Shown: positions 36,251-49,344, counted from the first letter of the stretch. The stretch is 64,000 nt of DNA from Cryptomeria japonica (GCF_030272615.1 NC_081409.1:532560291-532624290), one strand, 5' to 3'. A program made the numbers and translations. Notes: generated from the sequence alone by a model not told the origin.

Positions 36251-37936
36251 CTAGTAAAGTATGCAATATCTCAAGTTTGAAGGATCTGTAAGGTAAAGTA
36301 ACTGCCCAACTTGACTTAGGAGACAAAAATGACCTCAAAGACATGACTAGGAGGTAGGATTAGAATCATAAAGGGTATACACATGGTTTATGCATCAAAT
36401 GCAACTCACAGGAATGAGTTTTCAACTTAGTGGATAAGCAACTTGGCCAAAACTGCATTTTGGGAGTCTAGGTGCATGGGAGATAACTCTAACTCTGCAT
36501 AGGCCAAATGGACTTAATAAATGCAACTCCAAACACCCAAAAACACTTGCAACATGATTACAATAACCTAAAATATGCCACAGACAGCCACAGGGAGCTT
36601 AATGAGCTCTTACATAGTCACAGAAGCACTCAAGACATAGAAAAATAGCCCCTATTACAACCAAGAGTTCACAAGGAGTACAATACCCAAATGAACATTC
36701 AATAACAATAAGAACATTCTACAAACATGCAGAAAAAGTAAATACATATATGCATTTATACACCATTCACTTACATAGACAAAACAACTCAAGAATCTCA
36801 CTCAAATAAGGAGCAATCTACAATTTTCCCGTTTCATTCATTTAATTCCAAAGGATTTAAACTATAATGTCCTTCTTTTCCCCACCATTCAACAAACACA
36901 AATAGATCATTTTCATGGGAAGACACAAAGAAGACAAAATTTCAAAAAATCTAAAAATGGAAGAACTCCAACCTGGAGATCACAAATCCAAGGATGAAAG
37001 TTGAAGAAGAGCTTCCACAATCCAAGCTTCCAAAATCCAAATGCAAACCAAGATCCAAGCCAAAATATCAAAGCTTCAATAAAAAATCCTTCCGACTGGT
37101 AACCCAATAGCCATCTAGAAATTTCAAATAAATAGAAAATACACAACAAACTATGCAAAAAACCCAACCAATCAAAATAATCCAAAAATCAATATTTCTT
37201 ACCTATCTTGTATAGTTTCAAGGTAAGAATATTTTATTATATTTCTTACCTATTATTCCAAATCCACCCAATCAATTAGGAGGGTAGGTAAAATTAACTT
37301 TATTTTATTTTTACACCTCCCATGCATAGTAAAAGAAAAATAATAATATAATTACTTTTTAAGAGTGTAGAAATAGAAATAGGCTTTATACTTTTATAAT
37401 TATTAATTAATCAAAATCAACTTAATGACTATATCTAAAATTAATTAAAATAAATCAATCAACAATAAATAAAATCAAAACAATAAAAATAATTAAATAA
37501 AACAATAGCCAATAAATCAATTAAATCCAAAATAAAAATAATTAATTAATAAATCAAACATTAATAAATTTAATAATAATAAATCAAATATCCATTAATT
37601 AATTGATTAATTATAACTTTAATAACTATTACTCAACATTAATTAATTAATTAAATAAAACATTATCCAACCATAGGATGATTAATCCAATCCATGATAA
37701 ATCATACACACACACAACCATCTGCACAAAGATAGGACGAGATACCAACTCAAGATTGGACAACACTTACACCTGACAAGACTAACAAGGTGAATATACT
37801 AGACCATGAGTAGGTGAGGGAAAACCAAGTCATCTCTAACAACTGCCATTGGGATTAGGACATGCTCAGACTTGTGAGACCAAGTGGAGTCGATGTCTAA
37901 TACCTACAATCCTGCATCCACCGATAAACACAAAAG
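36251..37936. other. AT-rich interior of the probable solo LTR
   Basis: No gene. 37200-37680 is extremely AT-rich, with ATTAATTAATTAA runs. The rest is low-complexity A-rich text. Confidence 0.45.
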
Positions 37937-38006
<70 letters not shown>

Positions 38007-38007
38007 C
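37937..38007. repeat. Compound (CA)n(TA)n microsatellite
   Basis: About 25 CA units pass directly into about ten TA units, ending before CAGCATCATAG. Confidence 0.95.
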
Positions 38008-38431
38008 AGCATCATAGTAGCAGGCAAGTGAAAGAGATTCACAACACCTTATCATGCTCATGATGAGTGATAAGGCATCCTCCCTTTCACGAAGATAGTC
38101 ACCCAATACAAACACATCTTATAAAATCATCATCATGGAGTAGTGTTAGTATCATCGTCATATATCATGAAATCATATAAATCATGTAAGAATCTCAAAT
38201 ACATATAAGTCCATCAAGAAATATCATCCATCGAATAATCATAACGTATCACCCATCACATAGATCATCAAAAGTCATCAATATAACACATGTCCATATA
38301 GCATCATAAATGTCTATTGCATAGAAATAAAGCCATAATCATCATCAAAATATCATCATAAGTCTAGATAAGTCTATTCAATCATGAATCAAAATGTAAA
38401 TCTAGGAGGGACACTACACATTCAAGCCTAT

Positions 38432-38845
38432 TTCTTTTTATAATTTTATAATCCTGTATAGTTTAAACCCTATTTCCTTTTGTAATTTATTAATTGTGCT
38501 TCGTTTAAACCTTATTTCCCTTTGTAATTTTTTAATCTTGGACAATTTAAACCCTATTTCCCTTTGTAATTTTTTTAATCTCGCATTGTTACAACCTTCT
38601 TTCCCTTTGTAATTTTTTTAATCTTGCACAGTTTAAACCCTTTTTCCCTTTATAATTTTTTAATCCTACACAGTTTACATGTTGTTTCCCTTTGTAATTT
38701 TTTAATCCTACATAGTTTGAACTCTATTTCCCTTTATAATTTTTTAATCTCGCACAATTTAAATAATGTTTCCCTTTGTAATATTTTATCCCATGCAGTT
38801 TAAATCTTGTTTTCCTTTGTAATTTTTTAATCCTACCCAATATTT
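38432..38845. repeat. 42 bp minisatellite, ten copies
   Basis: The unit is close to TTTCCCTTTGTAATTTTTTA followed by ATCCTGCACAGTTTAAACCCTA. Ten diverged copies with 40-44 bp spacing begin just after the right end of the probable solo LTR. Variation lies mainly in the CTGCACAG and AAACCCTA segments. Confidence 0.88.
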
Positions 38846-40126
38846 TTATTCAACTATCAGCTATGAAGTGAGGACCAACAAGAGGGGAAAAAAAAGCAGA
38901 GAAACCACCTGGATTGAATAGAAAATATGTAGGTAATTGTTTATATGGAAGGTATGAATATGTTGTTGGTGCTAAATCCATCTTTGTTAAGATTTTTCCT
39001 CATGTTTTTTATTTTAATTCTTTTATTATTTGTTTGGTAATAAAAGGAACCATTAAATCAAGATTGTATTCCACAAACCATGTTTCTTGGAGGCATTATG
39101 TAAACTAGTTAACTATGACATGTATAGGCATGTTTGTACAAAGTAGTTTCTATAAAACAATATGTTCAGTTGTCATAAAATTGTATATTTAGTGATTAGT
39201 TTAATAGGCCTATTATATATTGTTAAAATGGGTTTCTTTGTAGAATTAAGAAATGCAATATTTAATTTTTGAAAGTTTCCCAATTTGAGGCAAAGATTCC
39301 TTTATATTATGAATGCTATCTAGTGCAAAGTTTACTCCCTCCATTGAAATTAGAGTGCCAGTTTGTTGACAACCAAAAACCTTATCATATTTATATAGCT
39401 AAATAAAAGATTTTTTTTATTTTTTTTGTAATTTACAAAGTTTATTAACAAACAATCCTACCAAAACAGTATGAAAGCTTTCTTTCCCTATATATTTAGG
39501 ACTATCATCAAATAAAATCAGAAAGATAAAACAAAAAAACTAAATTAACTTACAAAAGATAATGAATGACAACATAAACCTTCAACAAATCCACTTTGTC
39601 AATATTGTGCAATCAAGGTATTCCATGAGAACACATTCTTTGTGGTAATATTTTAAATAGTTCATGTGCCTTGTTTATGTTGCTTTTCAAACACACAACA
39701 ACCACTCAACAAGAGATCCATCTTGAGCTAATGTATGCTCCATTAGGACCTTTTTTTCTAGACTTGTTTTCTTTAGAAGATAGGATCCTTTATGAATTTT
39801 GATTCATTATCTATATGAGCTAAACAAAAAATAAAATAAAAAAATTAGTGGACTATATCTATTGGGTTATTTTTGTCCATATAATTGGTGAGAACGAGAC
39901 TTGAAAGTGTATTCATGTATTCTTATCCAAATTTTGAATATAAAATTTCATTCATATATTATTCATCTCCATCCTCACATCCTACTCTTATCTTCAATCC
40001 TATTCATTTGTAGACTTATCTTCTTTCACTTGTTTATTCTCAAGATGCATCTTATTTCTCTTTGATTCTATTGACTATTCTTTCCTACACAAAAGTTTAA
40101 GTTCCTTGTAAAAATAATATGAATAC
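38846..40126. other. AT-rich intergenic sequence
   Basis: Nothing recognisable. A short plus-strand frame at 38914-39108 has no domain. It ends at AATAC (40122-40126), the left target duplication of the Tat-like element. Confidence 0.5.
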
Positions 40127-42947
40127 TGTTGTCACTCAAATTGCACCCGTAATGCACAAGCTGAAAGCTCAAGCAACTTGGTGACACATGGGATAATTCT
40201 CAGGCTTGTGGGTTGGCTATAGTGAGAATTAACCTCCAGATGAAGGGTTGGTTTCCTATGAATAACTCTAAATCTTTACGAAGAAAAGGGATAGGAAAAA
40301 CTAAAAAAAGAAACTAGAAAGACTTCGTGGATGCTAAACCAATGTGAAGCATTAATAATATATCTCAAGATGATAGAAATACACTCCTAAAAACACCAAT
40401 CTACACAAATAGACTTTTGGTTCATAACACATAAATATTTCATGCAAAGTATTTAAACTTCAAGAAATTGAAAGGAAAGAAAACTTTCACAATCAACCAA
40501 ATGAGCCAATTTATCAGAATGCACAACATGTGACTTATAAATGAGATGGAAAATTTAAAATGTTATTTAAACAATAACATAATAAACTATCTCTCAATCA
40601 TGAATAAGAAAATGAACTATAAAGACATAAGGCATAAGTTGATAATTTTTATTTAGAATTTGTCATAAAACTGCATATGAGCTTCAAGAATGTATTCTCT
40701 GATAAAACCAGCAAGAGAATTATCAAGAACTAGGGAAGAAAGATAAAAAAATTTCCCCTTTATACAAGAACCTTCCAAAAGGTAGAGGAAAGATAACTCC
40801 AGAATGAGTGAAGATGAACTCCCACTGAAAAATTATCTTTTCTTAAAACTGATCCTTGCATAGAAATAAAAACCACTAAAATAGGCTCCAAAACATGCAA
40901 AAAGAACTCATGCAAACTTTCTCTCAAGTGGGTAATTCAGTTCAAATTCTTAGTCAACTAAAGGTTGACCCATGTGGTGCTCAAAATCAAGCCTTATCAC
41001 CTCAAGATCATGAAAAAAACTCATGCAAACTTTTCTCTGAGCTTAATAATCTCCTGCATTAACTGAATGACTTCTTCTTATTTTGCATGGATCCCTGGAC
41101 GCTACCTTGCTTTCCACCACTTTTGGCTTCTGACTGTAACTAGCATTTCTTTCTTCATCGGGTCATTGGGTTAGCACTGAAACACTTATTCCAATGGCCG
41201 ATGATATGCTTGCATTTCTCCTACTTTTCTATTGGGTCATCGGAGTAGCATCGAAATACATACTTTGATGTTCGATGACATTTTCCAAATTGTGCACTCC
41301 ATCAATGGTTTCTCCATCGGGTCATCAGAATAGCACTGAAACACTTATTTTGATAGCTGATGATATGCTCCCAATTGAATGCTTCCTTATCAGGTTCTCG
41401 ACATGGCCTCAAACATGTTATTCCAATGGCCGACGAAAGTTCCATCCTCAGTCTCTAGGTCACGATGGAAATCCTAATGAGTAGTTTCCCACCGTGACTT
41501 GGCGACTACCGTCTGATCTTCTCTAATTGTCGTCGATCAATTGTGATCTACTTGACTTTTAACTCACCTTAGATGCTCTCCCCACTTATTGGGCCTGCCA
41601 TGTGTCACTTCCTAGTTGGTTCGCGGGTCCACCTTGTCTACCATCTGAATTGCCATCTTAACCGCCACTGGACCTGGACCCACCTTGTCGCTAAGTCGCA
41701 GCAATAACTGGGCATGCAAATTTTCCTTGTGCCTTAGTGACAACCATCGGATCTTTTGGCTTGCATGACCTTTATCTCACCTAGGCACTCACCTTTTCCA
41801 CACGTGCTTTGTTGCCAAGTCACGAAGATAACTGGCGAGCTTCTTTCTATAGCGGTATAGCGATAGCCCTTAGATATTTCGGACTACTGTTGTTCTTCCC
41901 TCAACTTTATCGACCTTTAACCCTAGTCGATCTTCTCTCTTGTGTTGCATGTCAACATGTGTCACCCCCTGATTGGCTCCAAAGATCCGCCTGGGTACCA
42001 CTTGTCCGCTAGGCCTACCACACATCTTGCTCTATCGGATATCATTCTTTCGGCCAAACCACTCTCTCGGTGAGCCATTTACCAGTCTCATCGAACCTGT
42101 AGTTTCATCAATATTATTCTTTTATCGATGGGACTACTCGATAAGTCACTCATCTATGCCATGTCACCAGCCACTGGACTGCCACCTATCCTTGGTCTTA
42201 TACCCTTTGCACCACCACGTCATCAGTCGCTAAGTCATGGATGATATCCGGCGAGCATCTAACCATCACGACATAGAGACAACCATTGGATCACCATGAT
42301 CTGCATCTAATCTTCCTTACTTGCTTGACCTTTAAACTCTTCCCACCAGCCAGTCAAAAAATTTGGATGCCTTGAGATGCACGCACACGCAGGGTCCACT
42401 GAGCCATGAGCCACTTCTTGTCAAAAGCCCGTAAGCTTTGACACTATAGTTATATGTGTTCTTATATTTAAATGTGATAAGCTCCCTCTACGTGACCAAT
42501 GTGGGATAAATGGTCTTCCTGCCTGGCATCTGAAACAACTTGGAAGCTCTCTAGCCTTTTAAAACCCTCTTTGGTGCCCAAGTAAAAAACTTTACATAGG
42601 CCGATTACATTTGCTCTGAGTTTCTTTTGGCCTTACATCAGCCATGCAGGGGATTTGGCGATACACTTAGCAAATGAATTTGCCTAAAGGTTTTAATAGC
42701 CATGCCATTTCATCTGCAATGGAGCATAAATATCTCTATGATCTATAGCATGTTGAGCTCAACCCTCGTGGGAGCCACATTTTAACCCACAAGTTGTCTC
42801 ACTTTTCCTATATTTGCACATGAAGCAAACAAGTTAGACAAAAATAGTGCATTTTTTATTTCTCATTCATGATTTAACCTTTTCAAAATGAATGAATGAA
42901 AGGCTTCATTAGGGTACTAAATTTGGCATGTGCAAAATTTGGTAACA
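40127..42947 (-). repeat. 3' LTR of the Tat-like element
   Basis: 2,821 bp. On the minus strand it begins TGTTACCAAATTTTGCAC and ends GAGTGACAACA. It aligns with 49345-52154 over its full length, with many transitions. Open frames such as 41809-42012 recur at the same place in the other LTR simply because the LTRs are copies. Confidence 0.92.
41150..41460. repeat. Tandem repeat within the LTR, about 80 bp x 4
   Basis: Variants of GGGTCATCGG(A/G)(A/T)TAGCA followed by CTGAAACACTTATTCCAATG recur near 41158, 41227, 41318 and, truncated, 41391. The same array appears in the other LTR at about 50380-50670. Further right (41500-42300) a looser repeat with the core CAACCATCGGATC recurs. Confidence 0.6.
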
Positions 42948-43233
42948 TTTTTGGCAACCTCTCAGGGGTGTTTGCCTGCTAAACACTATAGACCAGTCAT
43001 GGCTTATCCATTGGGCTTATAGAGTCATCTCAACCCTCTCTCCAAATGGAACTTCTTGAAATTTAGCTTCTCTGTAGCATGACAGTAAAACAAAAATAGG
43101 AAAACTAGGAAAAAAGCAAGTGGTTCTTCTTAAAACAGAAACCACAAAATTGTGCATAAGCACTTATTGAAAAACAAAATAGCAAAAATAGAAAACAAAA
43201 TGTACATCGACACTTATTAGCTTAAATGAAATC

Positions 43234-44400
43234 TCAAAAGAAAGCTTTGAGATGAATCCCATTAACTGGGATTGGAAGGGTTTCACCATTCAACTTTGAA
43301 AGATAAAAAGCATTATGTTTCTTTTTCTCAGTAATGATGTATGGACCATCCCATATGGCATCAAATTTCTTTCCAGGCTTACTCTTAAATTCGTCCCATT
43401 TCAAAACTAAATCTACCTCATTGAAAACTCTTAGAGCTGCCTTCTTGTCGAAATTCCTCTTCATCTAAGCTTCATGATTTTTAATAGTCAATAATGCTTG
43501 CTTTCTTACCTCCTCCAACTCCATTAGTTCTACCAACCTAACTTGCATGGGTTCTTCTTGCAAAAGTTCTAGCTCTCTAATCAGAGTTAGTGTAGGCATT
43601 TCAACTGAAATTGGGAGTCTTACCTCTTTACCATAAATGAGGACATAGGGAGATATACCTATAGATCTCTTAGGGGTGATTCTATTAGCCCACAATGCAT
43701 GTTTCACTTGAGTGTGCCAAGTTCTCTGATTATCTTCAATTGTCCTTTTGATTATCCTAATCAAGTTCTTATTAGTAGACTCAGCTTGTCCATTACCCTG
43801 AGGGTAATAATTGGACGAAGTACTCAAAAATATGTTGTTCTAGACAACCCAATCAGTAATCTTAAATCCTACAAAAGCTAATACATTGTCTGAAATAATG
43901 AATCGGGAATACCAAACCTTGCTACTAAGTCCTGGTAAAAGTTTAGGATTGCAATTTCATTTGCCTCCTTCAAGGGTACAACTTTAGTCCACTTGGTAAA
44001 GTAATCAGTGGCTGTCAAGATCCATTTATGCCCAGAACTTGAAGGTGGATTGATGACTCTGATAAAATCAAGACCCCAATTCATAAATGGTTGTTCAACT
44101 TGAACATGTTGTAGGGGTAAAGTTGTCATCTTCTATTTGCCTACAAATATTGCACAATTCTTATATTTCCTTACCCAAGCATATGCATCTTTATGCAAAT
44201 TAGGCCAAAATTATCCTGCCCTCATGATCTTTAATGTTGTAGTCCATGGTGCAAAGTGACCACCAGCTAGTCCATTATGGATTTCCTCTAATATTCTCTC
44301 AGTTTGATCTGAATCTATGCATCTTAAGAATACACCATTAAAATCTTTTCTAAACAAAATTCCATCCAAAATGATATAAGGTATAGCTTGAAGTCTATAG
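43234..44400 (-). pseudogene. Tat-like integrase relic
   Basis: The catalytic core begins in 44129-43878 with NWGLDFI (first Asp) and ATDYFTKW. After a frameshift it continues as SDNVLAFVG (second Asp) and then has an in-frame TAG near 43842. The piece 43827-43465 holds YYPQGNGQAEST (catalytic Glu), and 43464-43234 is the C-terminal domain (WDGPYIITEKKKHNAF). Upstream (44130-44400) a degraded zinc-binding region can be traced. Integrase joins the cDNA to the genome. This copy is dead. Confidence 0.88.
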
Positions 44401-44579
44401 TATCTTCATTTAGCATTGTTTAGGCCTTTAGGACACTCACTAGTCTGAAGAAAATGCATCATTTCATGCACCCAACTTGTAGGAGGTGTTGCTACAACAA
44501 TTGGTTCATTATCTTGATGAACTAGGATAACTTCTTCATTCTCTTGTTCGGTGTTTTTGTTGCGACCAGAAAGCTATTC

Positions 44580-45755
44580 ACATAGTCCCTTACCTCTAAT
44601 CAGCTTCATTACCTTGATATTGACATCATACTCCATCACTTTCATGATCCAACCAACTCTTTTGTCATTAAGATCTCTACTCAACAAAAGAAAATTTACA
44701 CTAGGATGGGCAACCATTAGGTGAATTTTGTTATTGGAAAGCATTTAGACTTCTAATGACTGCTAATGCATGTTTTTCAACAAAATAATAATTTTTTTCA
44801 TACCCTTCTAGGCCTTGGTTGAAGAATGCTATTGGCTGCTCCAATCCCTCATCATTCTATTGAATCAACATAGCTGAAATAATATCAAAAGTACCAAAAG
44901 CATATAATATTAAATACTTTGCAAAGTCTGGATTAATCAAAGTAGGTGTTGATGCTATGGCAGTCTTAATTTCTTCAAAATTATTTTTAGCCACTTTGGA
45001 CCAGCTGAAAGTAACATTTTTCTTAAGCATGCTAGTCAATGGATTCAAAAGAAATGCTATACTGGGGATGAATCTCCTTACAAAATTAATTCTGCCTATG
45101 AAGCTTTGAAGGCCTTTCTTATGTGCAGGTAAAGGCAAAGCTAAAATAGCACTTACCCTCTCTGGATCTATGGTTATTCCATGTTTGGAGACAATATAGC
45201 CCAACAACTTACCCCCGTGTACAACAAAATGCACTTTTTAAGATTTAAAGATACTCCATATTCTCTACACCTTTCAAAAATCTACCTTAAGTGAGAAAAG
45301 TTCTCTTCCACACACTTTGAAAAAATAGTTATGTCATCAAGATAAACCAAAAAATAATTATTTATAAGACCTTGGAAGGCCATATCCATTGCCCTCTGAA
45401 AGGTTGCTCCTGCATTAGACAAATCAAAAGGCATTTTCCTATATGCCATTGTTCCCCATTTTGTAGTAAAGGCGGTTTTAAATTGGTCATCCTCTTTTAC
45501 TAGAATTTGATTATAACCAGAATAACCATCAAGTAGTGAAAATCTATCTGAACCTAAAACTACTTGTAAGATCTGCTCCATTGAGGGTAGCGGGTAATGA
45601 TCTTTTAGAGAAGCTCTATTAAGATCTCTAAAGTCTACACAAAGTCTAAGCTCACCATTCTTCTTTCTTACGGGAAACAAATTTGAAACCCAAGATGTAT
45701 GCTTTATAGGAAAGATGATATTACCTTGGATCAGCTTGTTTAGTTTTGTCTTCAT
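44580..45755 (-). pseudogene. Tat-like reverse transcriptase and native RNase H relic
   Basis: The RT fingers and palm are open from 45755 to 45282 (LCVDFRDLNRAS, then VYLDDITIFS at 45344-45333 with YLDD intact). A stop near 45282 and a frame change lead to 45234-44857, the thumb and connection region (FIGRINFVRRFIP, WSKVAKNNFEEIK). The native RNase H follows to about 44580 and is badly broken, with recognisable pieces such as PIAFFNQ and EKHALAVI between stops. Confidence 0.88.
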
Positions 45756-46065
45756 GAGATGCTTGAGTTTTGGATTAAGGGGCTTTTGCTTTGTCTTACA
45801 GGCTTGGAATTAGCTTCCAACTCTATGGTGTGTTGGGCTAATGCAGAGTAAAATTCCTTCAAATCTTCATACTGCCATGCAAATACATCATTGAACTCTT
45901 GACAAAGCAAAACAAATGCTCATTTCTCTTTAGCTGTACATACCTTTCCAAGCTTTAATAACTTATCTCTGAAGATCTCAATAGGTTCGTAGTGCTCCTC
46001 TTTAACTAGCATGCTACCTTTTTCTTTTCTAACCTGATCATCAGTATTAAAGATTGACTCAAGGG

Positions 46066-46800
46066 TTACCAATCCCTTTGGCAGCTTATACTTTTCAATT
46101 GAAGGATCTGATTTTCATATTGCTTTACAAATTTATGTTGATTACCAACTGCAAATTCAGCCTCTTCAATAAGAAAATTAATAATTTGTTCATCTGAATC
46201 AAAGACTTGCCAATTGACACTATTATCTGGAATTGAAGGCCTAACAACCACTTTGACATATTGTTGTCTTTCAATATTTCTTACCTCATCTGGTATATCA
46301 AATTGAGCACCCAAGGCAACTAACTTATTTGCTTCCTTATTCTAATTTCTAGGCACTGGCAACAAATTGAAAGCATCAAATTCTTCGATTAAGTCCCATA
46401 TCCTATGCTTATAAATTTTAAGAACATCATTTTTGGTCACATTGAAACCTCTTACTTGATTTACCACTATCTCACTATCCCCAAATACTTGGAAACACTT
46501 TATATTTCTTTTTCTAGACCATTCCAATCTAGGTGCAAGTGACTCATATTCAGCTGTATTATTAGTACAACTAAAAGAAAATCTAAAGGCTGAAAATTAT
46601 TTCTTACCTTTAGGAGAGATTAACATAACACCACCTCCAGAACCAACCTTGCTCCTTGAGCCATCAAAATAGAGTTGCCACAATTCATTGTTCTGGTGTT
46701 CACCTCGCTGATTGTACAATTGATTGTCATCGTTTTCAAGATTAGGGACAGTGCCACCTTCTTCATGGATCATGTAGACACCTAGTTCTAATTCTTCCAT
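46066..46800 (-). pseudogene. Additional RNase H domain upstream of RT
   Basis: The open piece 46800-46597 contains LYFDGSRSKVGSGGGV, with the first catalytic Asp at 46665-46663. After a stop the reading resumes as CTNNTAEYESL (Glu at 46551-46549) and VFGDSEIVVNQV (second Asp at 46479-46477), within 46527-46342. This D-E-D layout and the SGGGV loop fit the additional archaeal-type RNase H of Tat elements. A linker (46314-46066, starting MGAQFDIPDEVRN) connects to the RT. Confidence 0.82.
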
Positions 46801-46868
46801 ATGCTTGAATGTATCTTCTTCATCATTCTCTACTAACCATTCATCTAATACTACATCAGGTATCCCTT

Positions 46869-47303
46869 CTATTGGGTGTTTGGATCTGGGATATCAGGTT
46901 GTTTATTAGGTTCTTGTATAGACCAATTTGCATTAACAACACTTGGGGTGTATGGTTCTATATGATCATTAGCTAACAATTCTGATTTTATGGTCACTTT
47001 GGTACCACATCTTGTTCTAAAAAACATGTGTGACCAATTAGAAGACAAATACCCACCCAACTTGGTTGTGAAATCTCTGGACAAGTATAAAGCAATGTAA
47101 GGTGGAAGATCTATGATGTAGACATCTTGTGGGATTGAGAAGTTTGGGCATGCATGCAATATGAGATTCAAATTTTTAATCACATCTACTATGTTTACTG
47201 TTGTCCCATCTAGTTAGACTACTCCTTCTGAAAGAGGTTCATATGTCAAGCCCAGCTTATCAACTATCTTCTTTGGCATGATAGAACTACTTGCACCTAA
47301 ATC
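46869..47303 (-). pseudogene. Tat-like protease relic
   Basis: The active site reads IDLGASSSIMPK (Asp codon 47303-47301). An in-frame TAA lies at 47216-47214, after which the domain continues in the same frame to 46869 (DLPPYIALYLSRDF, TKLGGYL). The last part matches the conserved region that follows the protease in these elements. Confidence 0.78.
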
Positions 47304-47317
47304 AATACTTTAACCTT

Positions 47318-49093
47318 CTAAGTTTGTTGTTTGCCCTTCTTTTCTTGAGGGGAATTGGATAAGACTACTTTGGGTTGCTCATTAGGAATCTCTTGTGACA
47401 AAGAGATGTTAGACAAGGCATTTTTTAGCAAATCCTTTTGCCCTAGAAGAGATAAGGAATCCCACATTGAGACACTGACATGAGTCTTTTTCAATTGATC
47501 CAAAATATTAAATGAACTTGTACTAACCTTCTGCTGCCCTCTTTTAAAAACAACATCTTCTTGAACTTGTGTTGTATGTAATTGACCTCTTGGATGATCC
47601 TTGTTGACCACTGGTTGCCCTTTTGGTAGGATTTGTGTATTTAGAGTGGGTTGATGTCCAAGTGGTGCTTGTTGTCTTGTAGAAGCTTGATTGATGCCTT
47701 TATCAGCTTGTTGTCCTATATCAATGGCTCTCTTTTTGGACTGTGTATTGGCTACAATAGAAGTGTAGGACTTATTCTAATCTTGCGGCTAATTTACTCC
47801 ACAAAATTCTTCACCTTTCCAATTGACCAAGGTAACATCCAGGCCTTGTTTAGAATGAGAAACTTGTTGAGCATGAGTTTCTTGAGTACTATCTTCTGAG
47901 ACAACAATATTATTTTGAACCATGAGTGCTTGATGTAGCATACCATTCAAACAAGTAGTCTGATTATGAGGTTGGTTGCAAGGATAACACCAATCATAAT
48001 ATGATGCCATGTTGATTTGAGCTGGGATGATATCTTTGGATGTGCTGGTAGTGTTGGGATTGTAAGGTATATTGGATCTTTGGTTATGATTTCTTCTTTG
48101 ACCCTAAGGGTTAGCTTGATAAGGAGGTTTGTTCTACTAATTGTTCTGATAAGGGGCTTGATAAGGCTTGGTGTTCTTGTAAACTTGTTTCTCAATATTG
48201 GTCATTTTGTTACCAAAGCCTTGGAACATGGTTTTCATTTCATTTTTAAACTCCTGAAACTCTTGATTTGGGAGTGTGACAGTATTTGCTTGGGCTGTAA
48301 CTTGATAATTCAGTGCTGGTAAAGGTGGGACAACAACTAGAGGAGGCTCTAAAAGAAGTACAATAGGCCGTATTTCTGGAAATAGGGGTATTGGGGGCCT
48401 AGGGACTATTTTACCATCCTGAATTAGGTAGTTTTCTTCTCTAATAGCAACATCAAATGCATTTGGTAGAGTATTTGAACCCATAGACTGAATCATGACC
48501 AAAATGTCACTATTAAGGGCCCTAAGATAAGATATAAATGCATGTGTAGGAGTAGGCCTTACCATGACAGGGATTCTGCTCCAAGTCTTCTGGAAACTAA
48601 AATTGAAGTTGGTCATTTTCTCTCGAGGGGATTTTTTTATGGTACTCAGCTATTCTAATAGTAACAATGAAGCTACATTCTCTTGTGTGATATGATGTAC
48701 ACCACACAATGAAGCTACATCCCTTATATATTCGATGGGAGTGGTCTGATCTTCTCCTGTGAAAAAAGGTAGGCTTTTCAATGCTGCTACAAGAATATCA
48801 TCATAATGAGTAAGATTCAAAGGGCTACCTTGATTGAAAGGTACAAAAGGCTAAGCTCCTGGCAGAGCCATTGGGATAACAAGTCGATTTACTTGTGCTA
48901 TTTGGGTAATAGATAGTTGAATTGGAGTAGTTGCAAAAAGAGGATTTATGTGGGTGGCAAAATTAGGCTGAGAATTAGGTAGAGGAGAAGAATTACACAA
49001 GAGATCAAAATCTGGAGTTTCCTGAAAAACTTCAAATGAAGAACTTTCTGGAAACTCAACTGCTGATTTTGTTGCTTTCTTTGTCTTTTTCAT
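47318..49093 (-). pseudogene. Tat-like gag relic
   Basis: It opens at 49093 (MKKTKKATKSAVEF) and stops at 48851. It is readable again from 48616 to 48137 (QKTWSRIPVMV, TLPNAFDVAIREEN, then a Pro-rich linker). A knuckle of the form CX2CX3HX4C (CYPCNQPHNQTTC, 47989-47951) marks nucleocapsid. The region 47611-47318 leads toward protease. At least four frame breaks are present. Confidence 0.82.
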
Positions 49094-49321
49094 TGTCCTT
49101 GACCTTCTCTATGATGGTGGTAGCTCAATATGATCAACCAAATCCTCGCTCTATCTAGTTTGATACTTTCTCATATGCTACAACATATCACTGAATCTGC
49201 AAAGAAACCAAGAAAATGAGTTGCCAAGCATGAAAATTATTGCCTCTGAAGGCTGGAATTGCTACTTCTCACACCAAAAGAAGCAAGAGTGAATATTTGT
49301 TGAACTGAGATAGCTCAAACA

Positions 49322-49340
49322 GGTCCCACCGTGCATGCCA
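49322..49340 (-). promoter_or_regulatory. Probable primer binding site of the Tat-like element
   Basis: The minus strand reads TGGCATGCACGGTGGGACC, four bases after the 5' LTR. It starts with the TGG that pairs with a tRNA CCA end. I cannot name the tRNA with confidence. Confidence 0.6.
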
Positions 49341-49344
49341 AAAA

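Larger units (their letters stand above)
34483..38418. mobile_element. Probable 3.9 kb solo LTR with internal minisatellites
   Basis: It starts TGTAATGCCCACC and ends GGAGGGACACTACA, forming imperfect inverted ends. Flanks CATTT (34478-34482) and CATTC (38419-38423) agree at four of five bases. There is no gag or pol inside and no primer site. The end sequence parallels the terminus at 7609. It could instead be an unrelated repeat whose ends coincide by chance. A sister copy would settle it. Confidence 0.5.

Noticed and set aside
39333-39365. CTCCCTCCATTGAAATTAGAG, resembling a Stowaway MITE end
   Set aside because: No matching inverted end was found within a few hundred bases, and no TA duplication could be confirmed.
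41809-42012. Open frame shared by both Tat-like LTRs (also at 51019)
   Set aside because: It is antisense to the element, and its sharing is expected because the LTRs are copies of one sequence.
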